From positions 1-13,620 of the forward strand of contig JAKCDN010000032.1 in NCBI GenBank assembly GCA_021841795.1: 13,620 bases of DNA. The letters are read 5' to 3'. This document shows positions 7,705-13,620 of the stretch, piece by piece; position 1 is the first letter of the stretch, and each line of letters starts with the position of its first letter. The DNA is from Acidobacteriota bacterium. GTDB taxonomy: Bacteria; Acidobacteriota; Terriglobia; Terriglobales; Acidobacteriaceae. The notes beneath the pieces are model-generated. The model had not been told where the DNA came from and did not search any database. It worked only from the letters and a program-made list of their open reading frames with translations. Made by a program: the position numbers and the translations under genes.

Positions 7705-8847
7705 TCACGCTCCCTGAAGCACGTGAAGTGTCGAGGCAGTTTTCACTGCCGGCAGCGGCGCCACGTACCCTTTCGGCACGTATGAGCAGCATGGCTCCTC
7801 GGCAAAGGGATTGCCGGTGAGCGCGTAGGAACGGGCGCGGGAACCGCCGCAGATCTGTTTGAATTCGCAGGCGCCGCACTTGCCTTCGAGCATCGCGGGA
7901 TTGCGCAGCGCAACAAAGAGCGGCGCTTCGCGATAGATGCGCGCAAGGGGCTGATTGCGGAGGTTGCCGGCCGAGGCCGGAAGAAAGCCGCTGGGGTAGA
8001 CCTCTCCAGTGTGCGATATGAACAGGAAGCCTTTGCCGTCGTTGAGCCCGCGGGGCGCGCGGCCAATGGAGTCGGGCAGTTTCTCCGGCGCGGCGGCTGC
8101 TCCCGTGCGGCGCTCGGCGGCGCGCTGCTGAAGGAAGTAGCGGCGATAGTGCTGCGCTTCGGTGGTCTTAATGTCGAAGCGGGCTGTCCTCGATAGACCA
8201 TAGATCTTCGCAAACACTTGTTCGAATTCGTCGGCATGCAACAGATCATCGAGCTTACCACGGCCGGTGGGCACCAGGAAGAATACGCTCCAGAGGGTAA
8301 TGCGCAAGGAGTCGATCAGGGTGACGATGGCGTCGATCTCCGCGATGTTCCGGCGGCTGAAGGTGGTGTTGATCTGGACGGGCAGGCCGGCTTCATTGGC
8401 CCACCGGACGGCGTCGAGGGTGCGCGCAAAGGATCCGCTCATGCCGCGGAACGCGTCGTGGGTAGCCGCGCTGGCGCCATCCATACTGACGGCCAGGCGC
8501 GCCAGGCCGGCTTCTTTGAGCCGGAAGACAATCTCGCGGGTGAGCAGTGGAGTGGCGCTCGGCGTTAGCGAGACGCGCACACCGGCCTGACGGGCGTGGC
8601 CGATCAGTTCGAAGAGATCGGGGCGTTTGATGGGATCTCCGCCCGTGAGCACAAACACGGGAACCTGCATGGCCGCAATCTGATCGATCAGGTTCTTGCC
8701 TTCTTCCGTGGATAGCTCCATCGGATGCCGGTTGGGCTGGGCGGACGCACGGCAGTGGACGCATGCCAGATCGCATGCCTGTGTTACTTCCCAGATGGCG
8801 ATGAAGGGACGCTGGTCGAAATCGATCGGATTCGTCGGTGCGTTCAT
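7705..8847 (-). CDS. Radical SAM/SPASM protein of the AhbD/NirJ-related type (TIGR04053-like)
   Basis: 380-residue iron-sulfur enzyme. Cluster motif C25-DLA-C29-VH-C32, then 'LTGGDP' (67-72) in the SAM-binding position (GGD instead of GGE). The C-terminal auxiliary-cluster region reads 'KCGACEFKQICGGSRARSYA' (323-342) with C324, C327, C333, then C353 and C354. This closely follows the CGxC...CGGCRARAYA pattern of the heme enzymes AhbD and NirJ, except that the cysteine after CGG is Ser336. The reaction is unknown; I recognise the family as resembling TIGR04053 from memory only. It heads an operon with the hemerythrin gene and diverges from the RIC/NnrS operon across a 96-bp region holding a Crp/Fnr-type palindrome. 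The ATG at 8847 has only a distant GGAG, so a very short or absent leader is possible. A role in heme or metal-cofactor chemistry under NO or low oxygen is inferred. Confidence 0.88.
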   Translation of the reverse strand: MNAPTNPIDFDQRPFIAIWEVTQACDLACVHCRASAQPNRHPMELSTEEGKNLIDQIAAMQVPVFVLTGGDPIKRPDLFELIGHARQAGVRVSLTPSATPLLTREIVFRLKEAGLARLAVSMDGASAATHDAFRGMSGSFARTLDAVRWANEAGLPVQINTTFSRRNIAEIDAIVTLIDSLRITLWSVFFLVPTGRGKLDDLLHADEFEQVFAKIYGLSRTARFDIKTTEAQHYRRYFLQQRAAERRTGAAAAPEKLPDSIGRAPRGLNDGKGFLFISHTGEVYPSGFLPASAGNLRNQPLARIYREAPLFVALRNPAMLEGKCGACEFKQICGGSRARSYALTGNPFAEEPCCSYVPKGYVAPLPAVKTASTLHVLQGA

Positions 8848-8880
8848 GAATCTATAAAACTCCAGTCTCCGGCGGCGGGC

Positions 8881-8897
8881 AGTGACCTAAGTCGCTG
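8881..8897. promoter_or_regulatory. Crp/Fnr-type operator in the divergent promoter (copy 1)
   Basis: AGTGACCTAAGTCGCTG, with a 10-bp core GACCTAAGTC that is palindromic but for one base. The centre lies between 8888 and 8889. It is 15 of 17 identical to the site at 11070-11086. The TGAC-N4-GTC form resembles half-sites of Fnr/Dnr/NnrR-type regulators. It sits between the radical SAM gene (start 8847) and the RIC-like gene (start 8944), placed to control both. Confidence 0.6.
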
Positions 8898-8917
8898 TCG
8901 CGCGCTTCGGCAACCGC

Positions 8918-8923
8918 TACCGT
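8918..8923 (+). promoter_or_regulatory. -10 element of the RIC-like/NnrS operon
   Basis: TACCGT keeps the TAnnnT frame of a -10 hexamer and is centred 32 bp from the palindrome centre, the spacing of a class II Crp/Fnr activator bound at about -41.5. Transcription would begin near 8930, just before the ribosome site AAAGGGTGA (8931-8939). On the other strand, TATAGA (8856-8851) or TTTTAT (8859-8854) would serve the radical SAM gene with nearly no leader. Confidence 0.45.
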
Positions 8924-8943
8924 CTGGGTTAAAGGGTGAATCC

Positions 8944-9684
8944 ATGGCCACCACAACTCAATCCATCCGCGAGATCGTCAGCGCTGAACCGTCGGCTGCG
9001 GCCGTATTTGAAGGATTCGAGATCGACCTTTGCGCGCAGGCCGATACGGAACTGGAACGCGCCTGCGCCGAGCTGCAATTGTCTGTCGAGCAGGTTCTGG
9101 AGAAGCTTGCCGACGCCGCGGCGCAGGCGCATGGCGTGATGGCGCCCAACGTCGAGAGCTATTCGTTGACCCGGCTGATCCAGCACATCGTTCGCACCTA
9201 CCATCAGACCGTCCGCCAGGATCTGCCGCGCTATGCCGTTCTTGCGCAGAAGGTTGCGGTCAAGCAGGGCGATGAGGCTCCGCGGTTTAAGGCGGCGGCG
9301 CAACTGATCGAGCAGCTTTGCCGCGACATGCTTGCCCACATTCAAAAGGAAGAGCAGGTGTTGTTTCCCTACATCGTCCGCCTGGAAGAGGCGGCGGCAG
9401 ACCGTTCGCCGGCGCCGCCCGCCACCAGCTTTCGAACGATACAGCAGCCGGTTTCCACCATGGTCCATGAGCACGATGCCGCGGAGAGAATCATGATGCG
9501 CCTGCGCCGGCTCACCAACGGATTCGAACCGCCAGCCTGGGCCTGCCCCAGGAACGTGGCCCTTCACGCGGGGCTCGCAGCCTTTGCCCAGGATTTGCAC
9601 CGGCATCTTCAGCTTGAGAATGAGCTGCTTTTCCCCCGTGCCGTTGCTCTTGAGGCCGAGCTCTCGAATCGGAGTCAACAATGA
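8944..9684 (+). CDS. RIC/YtfE (ScdA/NorA)-like di-iron protein
   Basis: 246-residue cytoplasmic protein of the repair-of-iron-centers family, which supports Fe-S clusters damaged by NO or peroxide. It has the two-part layout: an ScdA-type N-terminal domain (residues about 6-62, 'IREIVSAEPSAAAVFEGFEI') and a hemerythrin-like bundle with probable ligands H87, H132, E136 ('HIQKEEQVLFP'), H177 ('MVHEHDAAE'), H221 and E225 ('HRHLQLENELLFP'). The family's N-terminal Cys-Cys-Gly-Gly motif is degenerate: here it reads 'IDLCAQAD' with one cysteine, C30. The start at 8944 has AAAGGGTGA upstream and begins at the domain; the frame is open further back to 8725, but that stretch overlaps the opposite gene. 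Its stop overlaps the NnrS start as ATGA, so the two are translationally coupled. Confidence 0.88.
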   Translation: MATTTQSIREIVSAEPSAAAVFEGFEIDLCAQADTELERACAELQLSVEQVLEKLADAAAQAHGVMAPNVESYSLTRLIQHIVRTYHQTVRQDLPRYAVLAQKVAVKQGDEAPRFKAAAQLIEQLCRDMLAHIQKEEQVLFPYIVRLEEAAADRSPAPPATSFRTIQQPVSTMVHEHDAAERIMMRLRRLTNGFEPPAWACPRNVALHAGLAAFAQDLHRHLQLENELLFPRAVALEAELSNRSQQ

Positions 9685-11036
9685 AAGCGATCGCCTGTTC
9701 CGCTCCGGGAACCGCTCCGGAATCCGCCGGCAGCGCATCCGCACTGGCCGCCTGCGAACGCACGAAAAGTCTGATTCTGCGCGTCTGGATTGTGGCCGGC
9801 ATCTTCTTCATGGTCCTGCCGGGAACCCTGCTTGGGTTCACAAACCTGATGGCAATCAGCGCGCATCACGGAGCCGCAAGCCTGCCTCAGGCATGGTTCC
9901 AGGGGCATGGTCACGCGCAGGCCTTCGGATGGATTGGCAGCTTCATTCTGGGAATCGGCTTTTATTCGCAGCCGGCCCGCGGCCGGTGGGCGATCCGCGC
10001 ACAGGCATTATGTCTGGCGATGTGGATTTCAGGAGTGGCACTGCGCTGGACAGCGAGCATCTACGGCTGGCACTGGCGCAGCGTTTTGCCTTTATCCGCG
10101 GCCCTGGAATTCGCTGCACTGTTGCTTTTTGTCGCGGCTGCCTCACGGCACAAGAGGCCCAGTCAGCCTGTTCATCCGCTGGCAAAGCGCGGCATGGAAT
10201 CGTGGATGATCTCCGTGTTCCTGGGGACTCTGGGGCTCACCGCCGCGGTGCTTTTTAACCTGGTCGAATGCGTGCGCCTGGCGCTCGCAGGAGCGTCTCC
10301 TGCGTTCCCACATGCGCTCGATCAGCGGTATCTCGTGATTCTTGGCTGGGGCTTTCTTGCGCCGGTAGTGTGGGGTTTCTCGGCGCGCTGGTTTCCGGCC
10401 TTTCTGGGCGTGGCCAGGCCGAACAGCCGGCTGCTCGTTACGGCGCTGCTGCTGAACACGATGGGTGTGATCGCCGGGGCGGCGGGGCAGGGTGGAACGG
10501 CGGCAATCCTGCTGGCCGGGGCGGCTGTCCTCAGCGGGGCGGCATTGCAGCTCGCGAGCCGCCTGAGGACAAGCGCAAAGACGCAGGGCGTTCACCCGAG
10601 CTTTCCGGTGTTTGCGCGCCTGGCGTATCTCTGGCTTGCGATTGCAGGCGCAATGGGCGTGTGGGCGGCATTCTGCGATGCGCATGGAGGAATCTGGGGC
10701 GCATCCCGCCACGCGCTCACGGTAGGCTTTGCCGCCACGATGGTCTTTACCATCGGGCCGCGCATTCTTCCGCACTTTAGCGGAATCTATCGCATCTTCA
10801 GCATCCGGCTGATGTTCGCGAGCCTGTTGCTGCTGCAGGCCGGCTGCGCGCTCCGCGTTCTGTCGGAACCTCTCGCATACGAGGGCATCGTTGCCGTGGC
10901 GTGGAAGATTCTGCCGGTCTCAGGAACGCTGGAGCTCGCGGGCGTGCTCATCTTCGCGGTCAACCTGGCGCTGACTTTTGCGCTGGGCCGCACGGCATTC
11001 GCCTCGCACCAGGGCGCTGCGCAAATCGCCGATTGA
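9681..11036 (+). CDS. NnrS-like polytopic heme/copper membrane protein
   Basis: 451-residue integral membrane protein with about 12 hydrophobic segments. NnrS proteins are inner-membrane heme- and copper-containing proteins that protect cells from NO stress. Seen in the sequence: 'FQGHGHAQAFGWIGSFILG' (73-91) with H76 and H78, 'GWGFLAPVVWGFSARWFPAF' (222-241), and 'ASRHALTVGFAATMVFTIG' (341-359) with H344, followed by 'RILPHFSG' with H365. These match the histidine-bearing helices expected of the family. The first 33 residues are polar, so the N-terminus is probably cytoplasmic. The ATG at 9681 overlaps the RIC-like stop by 4 bp and has GGAG at 9671-9674. A more distant heme-copper-oxidase-like protein is the alternative, but the RIC partner favours NnrS. 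Confidence 0.78.
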   Translation: MKAIACSAPGTAPESAGSASALAACERTKSLILRVWIVAGIFFMVLPGTLLGFTNLMAISAHHGAASLPQAWFQGHGHAQAFGWIGSFILGIGFYSQPARGRWAIRAQALCLAMWISGVALRWTASIYGWHWRSVLPLSAALEFAALLLFVAAASRHKRPSQPVHPLAKRGMESWMISVFLGTLGLTAAVLFNLVECVRLALAGASPAFPHALDQRYLVILGWGFLAPVVWGFSARWFPAFLGVARPNSRLLVTALLLNTMGVIAGAAGQGGTAAILLAGAAVLSGAALQLASRLRTSAKTQGVHPSFPVFARLAYLWLAIAGAMGVWAAFCDAHGGIWGASRHALTVGFAATMVFTIGPRILPHFSGIYRIFSIRLMFASLLLLQAGCALRVLSEPLAYEGIVAVAWKILPVSGTLELAGVLIFAVNLALTFALGRTAFASHQGAAQIAD

Positions 11037-11069
11037 TCGCGGGGCGCCGCCCGGGTCCGACTGGCGTCG

Positions 11070-11086
11070 AGTGACTTAAGTCCCTG
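11070..11086. promoter_or_regulatory. Crp/Fnr-type operator upstream of acetolactate synthase (copy 2)
   Basis: AGTGACTTAAGTCCCTG with a perfect 10-bp palindrome core GACTTAAGTC (11073-11082), centre between 11077 and 11078. It differs at only two bases from the site at 8881-8897. A third, partial copy, TGACTTAAC, starts 30 bp further on at 11102 and merges with the -10 region. Confidence 0.6.
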
Positions 11087-11106
11087 CGGCAGCGCTGCGC
11101 CTGACT

Positions 11107-11112
11107 TAACTT
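11107..11112 (+). promoter_or_regulatory. -10 element of the acetolactate synthase gene
   Basis: TAACTT keeps TAnnnT and is centred 32 bp from the palindrome centre, the same geometry as at the RIC-like operon. Transcription would begin near 11119, giving a leader of about 48 nt before the TTG start at 11167. Confidence 0.45.
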
Positions 11113-11166
11113 TCCATCAACGGCACTCGGGGCATTCCTGAGCGCGAACTGCGAGGCAGGTGAGAT

Positions 11167-12909
11167 TTGACAGACGATATTTCAAGCCGGAATCAAGACC
11201 AACAGCGGCAGGGAAGCCTGCTGAAAGGGGCTGAGATCCTATGGGCCACGTTGGCGGCCGAAGGCGTCACCGCGGTGTTTGGGCATCCCGGCGGCGCGAT
11301 TCTTCCCGCATACGATGCATTACGCAAGTTTCCCATTCGGCATATTCTGGCCCGGCATGAGCAGGGTGCGGCGCACATGGCGGACGGTTTTGCGCGCGCT
11401 TCGGGCAGGGTCGGGGTAGCGGTTGCTACCAGCGGCCCCGGCGCCACCAATCTGCTCACCGGCATCGCTACGGCCATGCTGGACTCCGTTCCAATGCTTT
11501 GTATTACGGGGCAGGTATCCAGCAGCGTTCTGGGAAACGATGCTTTTCAGGAGGTTGACATCACCGGGGTCACTCTCCCAGTAACCAAGCACAGTTTTCT
11601 TGTCGACCGGGCCGAACAGGTTGCTCCTACCCTTCGCCGCGCTCTGCAGCTTGCGCGCTCGGGCCGGCCGGGGCCGGTTCTGGTTGATATAACGCGCGAT
11701 GCCCAGCAGGCAAGTGCGGCTTTCGATTTCACCGCAGCCGAACCTGAGCCCCACCGCCAGCACCCCATGGCCGGCGTGAATGAGGCGCAACTGCAACAGG
11801 CGGCCGAATTGATTCAGAGCTCAAGCCGTCCGCTCATTCTGGCCGGGCATGGAGTGATCGCATCCGGCGCCATGGAGGAGCTGCGCACGCTCGCCGAGCG
11901 AATGCAGGCTCCGGTGGCGTTGACGCTGCTGGGATTGAGCGCGTTTCCTGCCTCCCATGCGCTGAACCTGGGAATGATGGGCATGCACGGCGAATCGTGG
12001 GTGAACCGCGCCATTCAGCAGGCCGATCTGCTGATTGCATGCGGCATGCGCTTTGGCGACCGCGTGATCGGCAGATCGACGGCGTACGCGCGGAATGCCC
12101 GGAAGATCCACATCGACATCGATCCGGCGGAGATCAACAAGAATGTCGCCGCGGATGTTGCGCTCACCGGCGATCTGCGCGCAGTGCTCAAACGCCTGCT
12201 GCCGATGGTGGATTGCCGGCCGCACAGCGCCTGGCTGAGCGCCATCCAGTCCTCGCGCGGCGAAAATGCGGTGCGCGACATTCAGAACCTGCCGGACAAC
12301 GGTCATCTCTACGCCGCCCATGTGATGCACGACCTGTGGCGGATCACCGGCGGTGAATGCATCGTGGTGACGGATGTAGGACAGCATCAGATGTGGGAGG
12401 CGCAGTACTTTCGCCACGAACGCCCGCGAAGCCTGTTGACCTCAGGCGGCCTGGGAACCATGGGCTTTGCGCTGCCGGCGGCGATCGGGGCCAAGTTCGC
12501 CTGCCCGGAGAAAGAAGTGTGGGTGATTGCCGGCGACGGCGGTTTCCAGATGACGCAGTCGGAGCTGGCGACGATGGTGCAGGAGAAGATCAAGATCAAC
12601 ATTGCCATTATCAACAACGGTTATCTGGGCATGGTGCGGCAGTGGCAGGAGTTTTTCTACGACGGCAACTACGAGTCCACGCCGCTGGTGAGTCCGGACT
12701 TTGTGAAGCTGGCTGGTGCGTATGGTATTGCCGGCCGTACGGTGCGAAGCCGCGGCGATTTGCAGGCCGCGGTGGATGACGCCCGGGCGCACTCAGGACC
12801 GTATCTGCTGAATTTCATGGTGGAGCAGGAAGATGCGGTTTACCCGATGATTCCGGCAGGCAATTCGCTGGATGAGATGATTCGCCGTCCCGCACTGGAC
12901 CGGGGATGA
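11167..12909 (+). CDS. ilvB: Acetolactate synthase large subunit (acetohydroxyacid synthase), TTG start
   Basis: 580-residue TPP enzyme that joins two pyruvates to 2-acetolactate, or pyruvate and 2-ketobutyrate, the first common step to Val, Leu and Ile. Motifs: 'VFGHPGGAILPAYDAL' (37-52), catalytic Glu E65 in 'RHEQGAAHMADG', 'ATSGPGATNLLTGIATAM', the central FAD-domain region, and the metal/TPP site 'GDGGFQMTQSEL' with D457 followed by N484. 'NGYLGMVRQWQ' has W493 at the place of the Trp that gives anabolic enzymes their 2-ketobutyrate preference, so this is biosynthetic-type rather than AlsS-type. The start is TTG at 11167 with AGGCAGGTGA just upstream; no in-frame ATG occurs before residue 71. 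No regulatory subunit gene (ilvN) follows; the next gene is convergent. The Crp/Fnr-type operator upstream suggests control together with the RIC/NnrS genes. The symbol reflects family, not a proven role. Confidence 0.93.
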   Translation: MTDDISSRNQDQQRQGSLLKGAEILWATLAAEGVTAVFGHPGGAILPAYDALRKFPIRHILARHEQGAAHMADGFARASGRVGVAVATSGPGATNLLTGIATAMLDSVPMLCITGQVSSSVLGNDAFQEVDITGVTLPVTKHSFLVDRAEQVAPTLRRALQLARSGRPGPVLVDITRDAQQASAAFDFTAAEPEPHRQHPMAGVNEAQLQQAAELIQSSSRPLILAGHGVIASGAMEELRTLAERMQAPVALTLLGLSAFPASHALNLGMMGMHGESWVNRAIQQADLLIACGMRFGDRVIGRSTAYARNARKIHIDIDPAEINKNVAADVALTGDLRAVLKRLLPMVDCRPHSAWLSAIQSSRGENAVRDIQNLPDNGHLYAAHVMHDLWRITGGECIVVTDVGQHQMWEAQYFRHERPRSLLTSGGLGTMGFALPAAIGAKFACPEKEVWVIAGDGGFQMTQSELATMVQEKIKINIAIINNGYLGMVRQWQEFFYDGNYESTPLVSPDFVKLAGAYGIAGRTVRSRGDLQAAVDDARAHSGPYLLNFMVEQEDAVYPMIPAGNSLDEMIRRPALDRG

Positions 12910-12968
12910 CGGCCTGGTGCGGCGTGTGCGCCGGATGGAGCCGTGGCGTCGCAGCCGTTGCTCATCCT

Positions 12969-13006
12969 GGCCGTGGAGACGCCGTCATGGCGGCGTCTCC
13001 ACGGCC
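12969..13006. terminator. Perfect 16-bp-stem hairpin between convergent genes
   Basis: GGCCGTGGAGACGCCG (12969-12984) pairs without mismatch with CGGCGTCTCCACGGCC (12991-13006) around the loop TCATGG. It lies 60 bp after the acetolactate synthase stop and 78 bp past the stop of the leftward gene at 13084. No T-tract follows on either strand, so it is best read as a two-way, non-canonical terminator or an mRNA 3'-end stabiliser. The rest of 12910-13083 shows nothing else. Confidence 0.7.
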
Positions 13007-13083
13007 CATACCGAACCGGCAATCCTTCACGGCATTGGCCGGAGGGCGCTGACGCAAGGATGCCAGTTGGGTCGCCGGACCGC

Positions 13084-13620
13084 TCAATTCCTGGCCCTGT
13101 CAAAGCGGTTAGGCCCGCCGGGGGTTGGAACGCCGGTGGAGACCGGTGCGCCGGCGGCGTGGTTCCGCGTCAGGACGTTGGTAAGGCCGATACCGGTTCC
13201 GGAGACCTGCGCGCCCTCGGCGTGCGCCTGGGTCAGCGGCGCGGTGAGGGTGAGCATGCCGCCGCGGAAGTTCCGAGACGCGGTAAGAACCGCGGTCTCG
13301 GCGTTTGCACCGCTGTCGATGGTGATGGTCTGGCCTTCGTGGAAGCCATTGACGCCCACTACGGGGATCACGGTTGCCCCCGCGGCCGTTGCCGCGCGCA
13401 TGGTGGTGGCTCCCGCTGTGCCGACAGTAGCGACAGTGGCCGTTTCAAGTTGCGCGCCAGAATCGATATGGACGGTTTGACCGGTGGTGAATCCTTCCAC
13501 GTCCGTGACCTTGATATTGGCCGCTCCCGCGGGTGAATCGGCGGCCAGAGTGGCCGTGGCCTGAGTCAGGAAATCGTTACAGTTGCTGTCGCTGTCTGCA
13601 CCGTCAGGCGATCTTCCCGT
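13084..13620 (-). CDS. C-terminal part of a secreted/surface protein with lamin-tail-like end and GQT repeats (partial)
   Basis: 178 residues are visible; the N-terminal part lies beyond the right edge, and the frame stays open to 13620. It opens with 'TGRSPDGADSDSNCNDF' (2-17), like the end of a lamin-tail domain, where a 'TPGxPN' tail normally follows at once. Here 'PTPGGPNRF' appears only at residues 165-173. Between them lie two repeats of about 45-50 residues with the shared core GF-x2-GQT-x3-IDSGA-x2-ETA (43-61 and 92-110), each preceded by 'AGA-x2-I/V' strands, then two short 'AHA-GAQV'-type units. The composition (Ala, Gly, Thr, Val) suggests an extracellular beta-rich protein, perhaps with an upstream nuclease or other enzyme domain. 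The family and function are not identified. It converges on the acetolactate synthase gene with a strong hairpin between. Confidence 0.72.
   Translation of the reverse strand, partial: TGRSPDGADSDSNCNDFLTQATATLAADSPAGAANIKVTDVEGFTTGQTVHIDSGAQLETATVATVGTAGATTMRAATAAGATVIPVVGVNGFHEGQTITIDSGANAETAVLTASRNFRGGMLTLTAPLTQAHAEGAQVSGTGIGLTNVLTRNHAAGAPVSTGVPTPGGPNRFDRARN

Noticed and set aside
6988..7785. 265-codon plus-strand frame over the hemerythrin gene
   Set aside because: It is antisense to the hemerythrin gene with its full ligand set and to the end of the radical SAM gene; no motifs.
8725..8943. N-terminal extension of the RIC-like protein by 73 residues
   Set aside because: It would overlap the start of the opposite radical SAM gene and the operator; the ATG at 8944 has a good ribosome site and begins at the domain.
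11042..11052. GGGC-GCC-GCCC as a terminator after the NnrS-like gene
   Set aside because: The stem is only 4 bp with no T-tract, which is expected by chance at this GC content.
13084..13500. Separate 138-residue gene starting at the GTG at 13500
   Set aside because: The frame remains open upstream to the window edge and carries on the same domain and repeats, so this is the end of a larger gene.

Overview
The window is GC-rich, densely coded bacterial DNA that reads like a chromosome of the Acidobacteriota (Terriglobia type). This placement is an inference. It rests on the gene style, a radical SAM/SPASM protein resembling TIGR04053, a long-form nitronate-monooxygenase-like flavoprotein, and a surface protein with a lamin-tail-like end carrying 'GQT-IDSGA-ETA' repeats. 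No rRNA, tRNA, CRISPR array, insertion sequence or prophage gene was seen.

Layout. (1) 1-3765, minus strand: a tripartite efflux pump operon. The membrane-fusion adaptor (2416-3765) overlaps by 4 bp the RND permease (2419 down to 1), which is cut by the left edge. (2) 3766-4111: divergent intergenic region with short inverted repeats. (3) 4112-5410, plus: an anaerobic-sulfatase-maturase-like radical SAM/SPASM enzyme with a C-terminal SEC-C zinc motif. (4) 5561-7018, plus: a nitronate-monooxygenase/2-nitropropane-dioxygenase-like flavoprotein, preceded by a strongly structured 150-bp spacer. (5) 7168-8847, minus: a hemerythrin-domain protein and, 3 bp upstream of it, a radical SAM/SPASM protein related to AhbD/NirJ. 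(6) 8944-11036, plus: a RIC/YtfE-like di-iron protein overlapping by 4 bp an NnrS-like membrane protein. (7) 11167-12909, plus: an acetolactate synthase large subunit with a TTG start. (8) 12910-13083: a convergent gap with a perfect 16-bp-stem hairpin. (9) 13084-13620, minus: the C-terminal end of a repeat-bearing surface or secreted protein, cut by the right edge.

The most coherent unit is 7168-12909. RIC/YtfE and NnrS families belong to the bacterial nitric-oxide response, and hemerythrin-like di-iron proteins fit the same context. A palindrome of the Crp/Fnr type lies between the divergent radical SAM and RIC genes. A near-identical copy (15 of 17 bases) lies upstream of the acetolactate synthase. 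In both plus-strand promoters a TAnnnT -10 hexamer is centred exactly 32 bp downstream of the palindrome centre, the geometry of a class II Fnr-type activator. The sequence therefore suggests one regulon, probably NO- or oxygen-responsive, joining iron repair/NO detoxification, a heme-pathway-like radical SAM enzyme and acetolactate synthesis. The regulator itself is not in the window.
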